From Chitinophagales bacterium (lineage in GTDB: Bacteria; Bacteroidota; Bacteroidia; Chitinophagales; CAIODY01), in the NCBI GenBank assembly GCA_947452995.1, contig CANGEV010000014.1, positions 1-64,000 on the forward strand: a stretch of 64,000 nt of DNA. The letters run 5' to 3'. A program made the position numbers and the translations under genes. The notes beneath the pieces are model-generated. The model did no database searches, was not told the DNA's origin, and was given only the letters and a program-made list of their open reading frames with translations. Of this stretch, positions 1 to 7,860 are shown in pieces; within the stretch, counting starts at the first letter, position 1; every line of letters starts with the position of its first letter.

Positions 1-1
1 T

Positions 2-43
2 GGGGCGATGCAAGCGCAGCTTGTAGTAGCACTAGAAAAATAA
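2..43 (+). CDS. 3' end of a gene cut by the window edge (tentative)
   Basis: Frame 2 from the left edge reads GAMQAQLVVALEK followed by TAA at 41-43. The residue mix is protein-like and codon use matches the neighbours. A strong hairpin plus T-run follows at 137-169, so a plus-strand gene probably ends here. Frame 1 is also open to 114, but its product is Arg/Cys-rich and less natural. Too little is left to name a family. Confidence 0.35.
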   Translation, partial: GAMQAQLVVALEK

Positions 44-136
44 AAGTGAGTGGATTCCGCAGGAAGACACGGACTTGCGCAATCCACTGCACGTCGATAC
101 CGGAAGAACTTTAATCCAAACGGGATCACAAAAAAG

Positions 137-169
137 ACCCCTGCACGCAAGCGTGACAAGGGTGTTTTT
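137..169 (+). terminator. Rho-independent terminator
   Basis: Hairpin with arms acccctg-cacgc (137-148) and gcgtg-a-caagggt (151-163) around a two-base aa core, followed by gttttt. One mismatch/wobble in the outer arm and one bulged a. An A-run lies upstream (130-135), so it could work in both directions. It would end the plus-strand gene that enters from the left edge. Confidence 0.7.
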
Positions 170-176
170 AATTAAG

Positions 177-330
177 AATGATGAATTAATAATTGGGGGC
201 CCGCCCCGTTTCGTGTCTTCACGAAACGGGAAATTAAAATGTCACCCTGCCCTGCGGCAGGGTTTAAAATCATGTCCCTGCATTTATTGCTATGTACATG
301 CCGCCCTGCTTGAAATGCAGGGCTTTATTT
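177..330. repeat. Dispersed repeat family A, copy 1
   Basis: About 150-bp unit repeated almost identically at 347-499. It holds three consecutive hairpins: cccgtttcgtg/cacgaaacggg (205-215/220-230, loop tctt), accctgcc/ggcagggt (244-251/256-263, loop ctgc) and gccctgc/gcagggc (303-309/317-323). The flank starts with an AT-rich gaattaataattg segment. A diverged copy lies at 55651-55779. No coding potential is convincing; the plus-strand frame 75-332 runs through these hairpins. It could be a REP/MITE-like non-autonomous element or a family of 3' untranslated structures. Confidence 0.85.
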
Positions 331-346
331 GAAGAATCACTATAGG

Positions 347-499
347 AATGATGAATTAATAATTGGGGGCACCGCCCCGTTTCGTGTCTTCACGAAACGG
401 GAAATTAAAATGTCACCCTGCCCTGCGGCAGGGTTTAAAATCATGTCCCTCCATTTATTGCTATGTACATGCCGCCCTGCTTGAAATGCAGGGCTTTAA
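347..499. repeat. Dispersed repeat family A, copy 2
   Basis: Second copy of the unit at 177-330, offset by 170-171 bases, with one inserted a after gggggc and a g-to-c change before catttattgc. The same three hairpins are intact. Its right end merges with the tandem ttcttaatt motif at 500-522, which contains the stop codon of the minus-strand glucosaminidase gene, so on that strand the repeat forms the gene's 3' untranslated region. Confidence 0.85.
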
Positions 500-516
500 T
501 TCTTAATTCACAATTC

Positions 517-942
517 TTAATTACATGAAAACTCTTTCCCCAACTTCACTTTCCGTAATAAAGCAGGATAGCCCGCACTCGCGTAATGAACGCGTACTAA
601 AAAATGATAATAATCTTCCTTAGGATCGAGATAACGTTTGTCTTGCCAACGCTTATAATACTCCACCCCTTCCTTCCAGGTGGCGAAGCTAAGATAGGTT
701 TTGTAACGAAAGCCAAAGAAATTCCGCTTCGTCATCAAATTTTTATTGCTAAACCAACCCGTCTCACAAACAACTTGCCGGATTACAATATCGGGATGCG
801 CTATCTTCAATTCACACAGATAGGCAAACACCGAATCCAGCAATACCCTATCCGCTGCGGATTGGGCCTTCAAATCTTGTTTCATACCCAGCAGTCCCAA
901 ACAAAAAAAGAAGACAAAGAAAAACCTAGAAAGCATTTTCAT
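517..942 (-). CDS. Small secreted glucosaminidase-domain protein
   Basis: 141 residues. An N-terminal signal peptide (about residues 1-26, hydrophobic FFFVFFFCLGLLG, ending near LKAQ) leads into one short domain resembling the glucosaminidase/FlgJ-Bax peptidoglycan hydrolase fold: AHPDIVIRQVVCETGWF (around 48-64), where the Glu of CETGW is in the place of the catalytic acid, then NFFGFRYKTYLSFATWKEGVEYY. Inferred to cleave cell-wall glycan in the periplasm or outside. Two in-frame ATGs (942, 936) are possible; agga sits at the right distance for the second. The stop codon lies inside an AT-rich tandem motif next to repeat family A. Transcribed away from the sterol-desaturase-like gene. Confidence 0.75.
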   Translation of the reverse strand: MKMLSRFFFVFFFCLGLLGMKQDLKAQSAADRVLLDSVFAYLCELKIAHPDIVIRQVVCETGWFSNKNLMTKRNFFGFRYKTYLSFATWKEGVEYYKRWQDKRYLDPKEDYYHFLVRVHYASAGYPALLRKVKLGKEFSCN

Positions 943-1012
943 CCTTTTAAGTTAAGGATTTTTTAGGAAGATCACAATGAGCAGTATCCTTGCCAAAAAC
1001 TTCGACAATTAT

Positions 1013-1020
1013 TATCTTTG
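1013..1020 (+). promoter_or_regulatory. Bacteroidota -7 promoter box
   Basis: tatctttg fits TAnnTTTG. A ttg at 990-992, 20 bases upstream, fits the -33 element. The hydroxylase ATG is 19 bases further downstream. Confidence 0.6.
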
Positions 1021-1039
1021 CAACGATTAAATTTCAAGC

Positions 1040-1924
1040 ATGCAAAACTTTTCAGAATTTGGATTCGTCGCCACCATCGTGCCTATCTATGCGGTCGTGA
1101 TTGGTATTGAAATCCTCCTAAGCTCGATTCGTCATCAACCTGTTTATACCTTCAAAGATACGCTCACCAATATCTACCAAACTTTGCTCAATATGGGTTT
1201 GGATATTGCCTTTCGTACTTTTTACCTTTTCATATTAGGCTATTGCTTTCAGCATGCTATTATACAGATAGAAAATAAATACCTCTATTGGACGCTCCTC
1301 TTTGTCGCGGAAGATTTCGTCTTTTATTGCATGCACTTGCTTGAACATCGGAGCCGTTTGTTTTGGTCGGTGCACTTCACACATCATAGCTCTTCCACCT
1401 ATAATCTAACGACGGGCTTTCGATCTTCGGTATTTCAACCGATGTATCGGTTCATCTTCTTCTTACCACTCTCCTTCCTAGGTTTTAAAGCGCTCGACAT
1501 ATTTTTGATGTACTCTATCACACAGATCTATGGCATCTTAGTACATACGCAGATGGTCGACAAGCTTGGCTTTTTAGAATATGTTTTAATTACACCTTCT
1601 CATCATCGTGTGCATCATGCCAATAACGAACGTTACCTTGATAAAAATATGGGGATGTGTTTAATTATCTGGGACAAAATCTTCGGCACTTTCCAAGCTG
1701 AATTGCCTGAAGAGTCGGTGGTATACGGACTTGCACACAATGATATGAATCCAAACAATCCAATTGATCTAGTTTTGCATGAACCGATTAAGTTGGGTAA
1801 AATTTGGTTCAGTGGATTATCTTTGAGCCACAAGATAAAATACACCTTTAGAGCTCCAGGATGGAGTCATGATGGCAGTACAAAAACGGCAGCGGAGCTT
1901 CAAAAAAATATAAAAAATAGTTGA
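1040..1924 (+). CDS. Sterol desaturase / fatty acid hydroxylase family membrane protein
   Basis: 294 residues with several hydrophobic segments (about 10-30, 50-75, 88-100, 135-160). The di-iron histidine boxes of the superfamily are present in order: HLLEH (HxxxH, near residue 106), HFTHH (HxxHH, near 118) and HHRVHH (near 195). This marks it as an integral-membrane non-heme di-iron oxygenase, nearest in style to bacterial alkylglycerol-monooxygenase-like enzymes. The substrate is unknown; it probably modifies a lipid. It is followed after one base by the DUF2147 gene, so both are likely co-transcribed from the promoter at 1013. Confidence 0.85.
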   Translation: MQNFSEFGFVATIVPIYAVVIGIEILLSSIRHQPVYTFKDTLTNIYQTLLNMGLDIAFRTFYLFILGYCFQHAIIQIENKYLYWTLLFVAEDFVFYCMHLLEHRSRLFWSVHFTHHSSSTYNLTTGFRSSVFQPMYRFIFFLPLSFLGFKALDIFLMYSITQIYGILVHTQMVDKLGFLEYVLITPSHHRVHHANNERYLDKNMGMCLIIWDKIFGTFQAELPEESVVYGLAHNDMNPNNPIDLVLHEPIKLGKIWFSGLSLSHKIKYTFRAPGWSHDGSTKTAAELQKNIKNS

Positions 1925-1925
1925 T

Positions 1926-2348
1926 ATGCGTAGATTTTTACCGATTTTTATTCTTTTGATTAGTATAGGCTTCACTACAATAATTGCAGCCTCTAATGTA
2001 GGAGGTGACTCAATCGTAGGGGTTTGGATGGATGCCACCAATCAAACTAAAATTCGTGTATATAAATCAAATGACAAGTACTATGCAAAACTTTTATGGG
2101 TAGAAAATGAATCACATCCGGGTAAACCACTCAGTCCTGCGCATCAAAAGTGGATTAACATGACTGTAATGCACGACTTCAAATGGAATGGCAAAGAATG
2201 GGCAGATGGCTACATTTATCAGCCTAAAACAGATAAAACCTACACTGCCTTCATCACGCCCATAAATGCGAATAAAATGGAGGTAACAGGTTACGTTATG
2301 TTTCGTTTTTTAAGTGAGTCAGCCTTATTCCATCGTGTAGGCAACTAG
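1926..2348 (+). CDS. DUF2147-type exported protein
   Basis: 140 residues: signal peptide (about 1-22, ending near IIAAS), then one domain beginning SIVGVWMDATNQTKIRVYKSN and continuing KYYAKLLWVENE, the pattern of DUF2147 proteins (small, probably lipocalin-like barrel, periplasmic or secreted). The typical closing features (an overall W..GKEWADGYIYQPKTDKTY segment and a final GYVMFRFL) are there and length is normal. Function is unknown in the family. It starts one base after the upstream hydroxylase stop, which suggests a shared transcript and perhaps a lipid-linked role. Confidence 0.75.
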   Translation: MRRFLPIFILLISIGFTTIIAASNVGGDSIVGVWMDATNQTKIRVYKSNDKYYAKLLWVENESHPGKPLSPAHQKWINMTVMHDFKWNGKEWADGYIYQPKTDKTYTAFITPINANKMEVTGYVMFRFLSESALFHRVGN

Positions 2349-2352
2349 TCAA

Positions 2353-2496
2353 TTACTTCCGTTCAAACCAAGCTGTAAAGTGCCCTAAAAATTTAGGTTC
2401 TTTTACAATTGTGACACCTTTCGAAGAACTTCTTTCTTGCATAATTTTTTGAAATGATTCAATGCGCTATTCTTGATTACCATTTGCATAAAGACG
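2353..2496 (-). pseudogene. Possible decayed gene remnant, C-terminal piece
   Basis: On the minus strand one frame reads RLYANGNQE, an in-frame TAG (2467-2469), then 37 natural-looking residues starting RIESFQKIMQERSSSK and ending EPKFLGHFTAWFERK before TAA at 2353-2355. No ATG precedes it and a TAA lies just upstream (2497-2499). The composition and amphipathic look are protein-like, unlike chance frames in this AT-rich DNA, so it may be the tail of an inactivated gene. The family was not recognised. It ends 4 bases from the DUF2147 stop, tail to tail. Confidence 0.4.
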
Positions 2497-2605
2497 TTAT
2501 AGTGTAATACGCATAAAGAACAATAAAATCTATAAATGTACCTTCAACATTTTATTAAAACAGCGCTTTCATAAATCACGAAAACTAGCGACGAAAAATC
2601 GATAT

Positions 2606-3472
2606 TTAATACTTCTTAGCGAATGAATAGATATTAAAATCACTATCAGATGATACACGAGAAACGTCGTCGTATAGGGCACTACGATCAATATCGCGCA
2701 TTCGTGATTTTTGAATTAAACGATAGGCTTTTTCAGTGAGGAGCCAATTCCGTTTTTGATTGATATGTCCGTTAGCAATGTAAGTAGCAATCGCATCGCC
2801 TAAAACATCGACACCTTTATTTTCGGTAGCTACTGTTTTCAAAACAGGTACTTCACGATCTTGTTCGTGCAAATGACGAATCAAATTAGCGGAATAGCCT
2901 TCGGCATGAGGACGATCTGCTTTGTTCACCACAATCATATCGGCAATTTCCATAATGCCTGATTTCATACTTTGAATATCGTCGCCTCCATCGGGCGTCA
3001 AGACAACAATCGTCATATCCGCCAAGCCAGCAATTTCAACTTCACTCTGCCCTACTCCCACCGTTTCAATCAAGACATAATCAAAATCACTCGACTTCAT
3101 CACATCACTAATCTCGACGATTTTTTCACACAAGCCACCGAGTGAGCCACGCGTGCCGACACTTCTTATGAACACTTGTTCTTGGTTGAAATGAGCGGCC
3201 ATACGCAAACGATCCCCTAATAATGCACCATAATTGAATGGCGAAGTAGGATCTACGGCTACGATACCAATCCGCTTTCCTTGCGTAAGCCAATGCGTAA
3301 TCAACGCATTCACCAAAGAAGATTTACCAGCACCAGGTGCGCCAGTAATGCCTATCAATGGCGTCTTCGAAGGAGTTAGTCCTTCCAAGATTGCCAGATA
3401 GTCGTCACTTTCATTTTCAACTTTTGTGATGCGACGAGCGAGATCCTTAACGCGAGCGAAGTGTTCGTTCAT
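2606..3472 (-). CDS. meaB: Methylmalonyl-CoA mutase-associated GTPase (MeaB/ArgK family)
   Basis: 288 residues. G1 P-loop GAPGAGKSS at about 44-52, then GIVAVDPTSPF and GALLGDRLRM (switch I region), FIRSVGTRGSLGG, ETVGVGQSEVEIAGLADM (switch II, with the E-T-x-G-x-G-Q motif) and VVNKAD (G4) near 183. This is the standard MeaB layout, slightly short at both ends. MeaB loads and protects the adenosylcobalamin cofactor of methylmalonyl-CoA mutase in the cytoplasm. The mutase genes are not in this window. It is divergent from the O-antigen ligase gene with a 51-bp gap. ATG at 3472 is the only sensible start. Confidence 0.92.
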   Translation of the reverse strand: MNEHFARVKDLARRITKVENESDDYLAILEGLTPSKTPLIGITGAPGAGKSSLVNALITHWLTQGKRIGIVAVDPTSPFNYGALLGDRLRMAAHFNQEQVFIRSVGTRGSLGGLCEKIVEISDVMKSSDFDYVLIETVGVGQSEVEIAGLADMTIVVLTPDGGDDIQSMKSGIMEIADMIVVNKADRPHAEGYSANLIRHLHEQDREVPVLKTVATENKGVDVLGDAIATYIANGHINQKRNWLLTEKAYRLIQKSRMRDIDRSALYDDVSRVSSDSDFNIYSFAKKY

Positions 3473-3523
3473 AAAGTATAAAGTGACTAAATTAAACTGT
3501 AAATTGCAAGAAAATTAATCCAC

Positions 3524-4753
3524 ATGAAGTTTTGGCAACAATTAAGCCGATACTATCCTGCCGTTCGCCTTCTCGCCTTCGGCGGCATTTTGTTTAGCTT
3601 ACTGTTTTCGAAATTTTTACTGAGTGTTGGGATGATTGGTTTGGTATTAATGGCACTTTTACATCCGGATGTCAAGTCGCATGTGAAACGTTGGTGGAAT
3701 GAGCCTTTCAACCGAATTTGGTTGTTATTGCCTTTGGCGTTTTTAGTCAGCGGTTTAATCTCGGCCGATACTGCTAGCTTTACGTTTGTATGGAGAAAGA
3801 AGTCGCCTTTCCTATTCTTGCCCCTAGCATTCACTGCATTGGAAGGATTTAAACGCAAACAGTTTTATTATTTATTGAGTGGTTTCGTTGCACTCATTTG
3901 TATCGGAGCACTTTACTCACTAACACAATACGCCATACACTTCGAAAGTATTAATAAGGGTTATGCCTATGGCCATGTCATGCCGACTCCGACAGATCAT
4001 ATCCGCTTCAGTTTATTAGTGGTGATGGGCATTATCATCGGCCTACAAACTTATAACTACTTCAAAAAAGAGTCGAAAAAATACTTGGCGAATTTAGCGA
4101 TCGGAGCAAGCATTTTCTTGACACTCTTCCTACACTTGTTAGCAGTACGTAGTGGCTTGCTAGCCTTCTATTGCGTTGTTGTTTATAGTATATTAGATCT
4201 TATCATTCGACGTAAGCGCTATAAGGAAGCCGTCATTGGCCTGCTCACGTTTGGTATCTTGTGTATTGGGGCGTATCAATTATTACCAAGTTTGAAGACG
4301 AAGATTAATTATATGCGCTATGATATCGAACATTTACAATCCGGAGATGCTGCCAATAATAGCGATGGCGGACGTTTTTTGTCGATGCAAGTAGGCTGGC
4401 AATTGGTGAAGGAGAATCCCTTGCTAGGTGTTGGTGCAGGCGATTTGGAAAAAGAGATGAAGACTTTTTACGCACAGCACTTTCCAAACGTTCCTGAAGA
4501 AAAGCGCTTTATACCACACAATGAATTCATTTATGCATGGCTCGCGGCAGGCATTTTAGGTTTTATTGCGTTGCTCTATTTATGCATTCAATTATGGCGC
4601 TTGACGCCAACGCACTTGCATTGGCTATTTCGTAGCACACTGCTTATTAACTTTATTGCATTGCTTATTGAACCTTCCTTAGAAATGCAGGTAGGTGCAG
4701 CGATATTCGTTTTCTTTCCCTTATTTTTTTACTACCAACCAGCAGAAGATTAA
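3524..4753 (+). CDS. O-antigen ligase family (WaaL/Wzy-like) membrane protein
   Basis: 409 residues, with about ten hydrophobic helices across the chain. The Wzy_C/O-antigen ligase hallmark lies in a long loop before the last helices: GGRFLSMQVGWQLVKENPL followed by GVGAGDLEKEM and FIPHNEFIYAWLAAGILGF (about 282-345), with the conserved His of PHNEF. Inferred to join or polymerise an undecaprenyl-linked glycan at the outer face of the inner membrane. Its stop codon shares the four bases ttaa (4750-4753) with the convergent glycosyltransferase gene, so these two genes overlap tail to tail. Confidence 0.85.
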   Translation: MKFWQQLSRYYPAVRLLAFGGILFSLLFSKFLLSVGMIGLVLMALLHPDVKSHVKRWWNEPFNRIWLLLPLAFLVSGLISADTASFTFVWRKKSPFLFLPLAFTALEGFKRKQFYYLLSGFVALICIGALYSLTQYAIHFESINKGYAYGHVMPTPTDHIRFSLLVVMGIIIGLQTYNYFKKESKKYLANLAIGASIFLTLFLHLLAVRSGLLAFYCVVVYSILDLIIRRKRYKEAVIGLLTFGILCIGAYQLLPSLKTKINYMRYDIEHLQSGDAANNSDGGRFLSMQVGWQLVKENPLLGVGAGDLEKEMKTFYAQHFPNVPEEKRFIPHNEFIYAWLAAGILGFIALLYLCIQLWRLTPTHLHWLFRSTLLINFIALLIEPSLEMQVGAAIFVFFPLFFYYQPAED

Positions 4754-5511
4754 GCACTTTCTTGCCAACGTTTTTTCAACTTAACATACTTCAAATACGT
4801 TGCGTAAGCCGAAATGCGTGCGATGCGCCATCCGTTGATTCCATCGAGAAATCCGAGTTTAAAAATAAAAGCAGATAAAAATTTCAACGCAGGATTGAAG
4901 GTTAGTTTGACGAAGTTCGCCTTCATTCCTTTTTCGTAATATGCTTTCGAAGCGATGTTGGTGAAATACTCCACTTGCTTATAATGATCAGCAAGCGAAT
5001 AATAGCTATAATGTAAAATATCTCCTTTTAATACTTTTGTGTTCGCATCTCCGGCAAATAATTCATAACGGTCATGCGGATTGATACCTGTCCATTGGCC
5101 CTTCGTACTATCCCACAAACGCAATTTGCGATCCGGGTACCAGCCCGAATGTTTAATCCACTGTCCGCAATAATTTGTGAGGCGATTCATGTAATATCCG
5201 TCGCAAGTTTCTTCTAGCTTCGCTGCTCGAATAGATTTTATCAACGTTTTATCTAAAGCTTCGTCCGCATCCAAGGATAATATAAAGGGGTACTTCGCTT
5301 GCCTAATGGCAAAGTTTTTTTGTTCGATATGCCCGTCGAATTTATTTTCAACGAAACGAGCTCCGTTACGTAAGCAGATTTCTTTGGTGGCATCGGTGCT
5401 GAAAGAATCTACTACGACAATATCATCTGCGATGTCTTTCACAGAAGCTAAACATCGTTCGATATTTCGTTCTTCGTTAAACGTGATGATGACAACAGAA
5501 AGTAATCGCAT
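4750..5511 (-). CDS. Family 2 glycosyltransferase (WaaE/KdtX-like)
   Basis: 253 residues. GT-A start MRLLSVVIITFNEERNIERC, then DIVVVDSFSTDATKEI (nucleotide site), and the DxD-type motif SLDADEAL near residue 92. The following YYMNRLTNYCGQWIKHSGWYPDRKLRL is typical of the WaaE/KdtX-like group of lipopolysaccharide-core glucosyltransferases. Cytoplasmic or membrane-associated sugar transfer is inferred; donor and acceptor are unknown. It lies 19 bases downstream of the radical SAM gene on the same strand, so they may share a transcript. Confidence 0.85.
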   Translation of the reverse strand: MRLLSVVIITFNEERNIERCLASVKDIADDIVVVDSFSTDATKEICLRNGARFVENKFDGHIEQKNFAIRQAKYPFILSLDADEALDKTLIKSIRAAKLEETCDGYYMNRLTNYCGQWIKHSGWYPDRKLRLWDSTKGQWTGINPHDRYELFAGDANTKVLKGDILHYSYYSLADHYKQVEYFTNIASKAYYEKGMKANFVKLTFNPALKFLSAFIFKLGFLDGINGWRIARISAYATYLKYVKLKKRWQESA

Positions 5512-5530
5512 GTTTAAAAATACAAATTAA

Positions 5531-6556
5531 TTAATCGCCCCAAACTTTAGTGCCATCACTACAGTTTGCACAGATGTCAATATTCTTACGCGAGGCGACC
5601 AGCTTCGCCCTAAAATCATTATAGGCAGGACTTTTCCAAACTTCTCTAAAACTTTTATTTTTTAAATCTCCTAGTTGATGGGTTGCATCTTTATCAAAGC
5701 AACAAGGTACAACGAGTCCATCCCACGTGATAACACAAGCATGTGCCATTTTCCAACAATGATTCGAAAGCTCATTTTTAATAGTATACGTTCCATCGGC
5801 TTGCAACGCATAACGAGAGTACTTATCAATGGTTGGAATTAAAGGATTACCTTTTTCGTAGTCGTAGATTTGAGCGGTTTTAAAGCGAATATCATCGACG
5901 CCTATTTCTTTGGCTAGCTGACATGCATCTTCAATTTGATGTTCGTTTGGCTTTACTACTAAGAACTGAAAAAAGACATAGGGCGTTTTACTATTGAGTT
6001 CTTTTTTCCATTTAACGATATTACGTGCGCCTTGCAAAACCTTCTCGATGTCGCCACCGATGCGGTACTGCCGGTAGACGTCGTTCGTCGTTCCATCTAA
6101 AGAAATGATTAAGCGATCTAAACCAGACTCAACAGTTTTTTTAGCATTTTCATCGGTGAGGTAATGAGCGTTCGTACTTGTTGCTGTATAGATTTTCCGA
6201 TCGGAGGCGTATTTCACCATCTCTAAAAAATCAGGATTTAAATAAGGCTCGCCTTGAAAATAAAAAATAAGATACAGCAATTCTGGCGCTAACTCATCGA
6301 TCGTGGTACGGAAGAAATCTTTGTTCAACATTCCAGTAGGACGAGTAAAGGCTCGTAAGCCACTCGGACATTCTGGGCAACGTAAATTGCAAGAAGTCGT
6401 GGGCTCAAATGAAATACTCAGAGGCATTCCCCATTGAATAGGCCGACCACTTATTCGCGTGATATAATAGCTTCCCAACACAAGGCCTGCATTCCACAAT
6501 TTGCGTATGCTGAGCTTTGAAAAAAGATTTAAAGAATCACGTAGGTTAAAAGCCAT
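5531..6556 (-). CDS. Radical SAM protein with SPASM-type C-terminus
   Basis: About 341 residues from the ATG at 6556. The [4Fe-4S] motif CNLRCPEC (CxxxCxxC) sits near residue 57 after SFEPTTS. GGDIEK and other TIM-barrel strands follow, and a C-terminal cysteine set (CWKMAHACVITWDG, VPCCFDKD, ICANC) marks a SPASM domain with auxiliary clusters. Such proteins modify peptides or small molecules; the target here is unknown. The longest frame starts at a GTG (6571) that lies inside the promoter box at 6561-6568, so the ATG is preferred. The likely partner is the adjacent GT2 gene. Confidence 0.85.
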   Translation of the reverse strand: MAFNLRDSLNLFSKLSIRKLWNAGLVLGSYYITRISGRPIQWGMPLSISFEPTTSCNLRCPECPSGLRAFTRPTGMLNKDFFRTTIDELAPELLYLIFYFQGEPYLNPDFLEMVKYASDRKIYTATSTNAHYLTDENAKKTVESGLDRLIISLDGTTNDVYRQYRIGGDIEKVLQGARNIVKWKKELNSKTPYVFFQFLVVKPNEHQIEDACQLAKEIGVDDIRFKTAQIYDYEKGNPLIPTIDKYSRYALQADGTYTIKNELSNHCWKMAHACVITWDGLVVPCCFDKDATHQLGDLKNKSFREVWKSPAYNDFRAKLVASRKNIDICANCSDGTKVWGD

Positions 6557-6560
6557 ATTA

Positions 6561-6568
6561 CAAAGGTA
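6561..6568 (-). promoter_or_regulatory. -7 promoter box of the radical SAM gene
   Basis: Minus-strand tacctttg matches TAnnTTTG exactly and ends 4 bases before the ATG at 6556. If used, the mRNA would be leaderless or nearly so. The GTG of the longer frame overlaps it. Confidence 0.5.
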
Positions 6569-6570
6569 CA

Positions 6571-6609
6571 CAAAAAAGAAAAAGCGTCCTCCCTTTCGAG
6601 AAGACGCTT
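6571..6609 (-). terminator. Terminator of the heme-uptake operon
   Basis: Arms aagcgtc (6582-6588) and gacgctt (6603-6609) with further partial pairing inside; on the minus strand the hairpin is followed by tttttcttttttg. It lies 24 bases after the T9SS HmuY-like stop and directly upstream of the radical SAM promoter box. Confidence 0.75.
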
Positions 6610-6632
6610 CGTTTTTGTCAACATCAAGCCTC

Positions 6633-7856
6633 CTAGTTCTTGATGAAACGAGTTGCCGTACCTTTATCTACTTGAACAAAATATATTCCATTCGCTAATT
6701 CACTTACGTCTACTGCATTTACAATTGACGCTGCCGCTTGTGTTTTAACTATTTGCCCTACTTGATTCAAGATCGTAATTTGACGTGCATTTTCTGCGTG
6801 TACCACATTAATCGTATTAGTAGCCAATGTAGGATATAGATAACAATTAGCAGTTTGGATAGTGTTCATACCAATATTGGTGAGCACTTGTTCTTTAGAG
6901 AATTTAATTTTGCCATTCGAACTACCGCCGAAGCCAGTAAAGATTACTTTCCAAATTGCATTATTTCTGTCTTGTACAAAATATACAGTTGAATCAGCTA
7001 ATACCCATGAATTCGTATTCATATCGAAGCTTTTCCATTCATACCCAATTGTATTAATAAGATGATTGAAATTAGCTGGATTATACGTCATCGTAGCAGT
7101 ATCTACTGGATAAACCTTTTGTGCAAGTACACCTTCATTTTGAAGAACTCCGACCACTTTATATGGAATTGGAGTAACTGCGAAATATTGTTGGAAAGCG
7201 AGATCCCATGTTGTTTTTAGAGGTTCGCGTGTTAAGGCTGAATCCGCAGCAATTGAATAATAGCCAAAATTTTGATTGGTATAATTTGCCTTGTTCACCA
7301 TTGCATCAACTTGGTTAGTCCCATCCAAATTAGCATAGCTAAACAAGTACATTCCGCCTGCTAGTGCATGAATCCAAAGTTTCTTTACCGTGCCATTGCC
7401 TAATTGCAAGAAGTAGAGTGAATCGCCTACAACAGCGTGTGTGTTCATATCATAAACACCCCATCCTAAATCAAAAGGATTCGATAAATCAATACCCTGG
7501 TTAAATGCACCACGACGCCATGAAGTGTCTGAATTTAAACACTGATTCATTGGAGTCATCAAGCCTGCTGTATCGGCAGCTGTGATAGTCGACCAATGCG
7601 TAGTATCCTTTTGTGCGTTGAACAGTTTCGTATTATTTTTTCCATTCACATAAATAGCAGCTTCAAAGCCACTTACTTGAAAAGCCAATTCCCAATTCGA
7701 GTTGCTAACGGATGAAACTTTTGAAGAAGACAAGTCATAAAAAATCTGGTTGCTATACCCTGGATTAATGACTACTGAATCATTTGCGCGTGTTTGTGCA
7801 AATACAGTGCTGCCGATAGTTAAGGCAGCAAAGAATGAGAGTAAACCTTTTTTCAT
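6633..7856 (-). CDS. HmuY-like protein with T9SS sorting domain
   Basis: 407 residues. Signal peptide (1-20, ending STVFAQ), two HmuY-like half domains, and a C-terminal type A T9SS sorting domain (about 335-407, YLYPTLATNTINVVHAEN to GIYFVQVDKGTATRFIKN). The body resembles the lipoprotein encoded just upstream along its length: both carry an FY(N/D)-x-W/G-x-LAF opening, an AIY(L/V)NG strand and a closing GY-W-K-(Y/S)-(Y/F)-D segment with a YF(I/V)Q strand. Inferred: a secreted or surface-attached heme- or iron-chelate binder. Third gene of the receptor operon, 4 bases after the HmuY gene. Heme ligands are not certain. Confidence 0.75.
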   Translation of the reverse strand: MKKGLLSFFAALTIGSTVFAQTRANDSVVINPGYSNQIFYDLSSSKVSSVSNSNWELAFQVSGFEAAIYVNGKNNTKLFNAQKDTTHWSTITAADTAGLMTPMNQCLNSDTSWRRGAFNQGIDLSNPFDLGWGVYDMNTHAVVGDSLYFLQLGNGTVKKLWIHALAGGMYLFSYANLDGTNQVDAMVNKANYTNQNFGYYSIAADSALTREPLKTTWDLAFQQYFAVTPIPYKVVGVLQNEGVLAQKVYPVDTATMTYNPANFNHLINTIGYEWKSFDMNTNSWVLADSTVYFVQDRNNAIWKVIFTGFGGSSNGKIKFSKEQVLTNIGMNTIQTANCYLYPTLATNTINVVHAENARQITILNQVGQIVKTQAAASIVNAVDVSELANGIYFVQVDKGTATRFIKN

Positions 7857-7860
7857 ATAA

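Noticed and set aside
75-332. 85-residue plus-strand reading frame at the left edge
   Set aside because: It crosses the terminator at 137-169 and the three hairpins of repeat A; residue content is unnatural and the repeat copy at 347-499 does not keep the frame.
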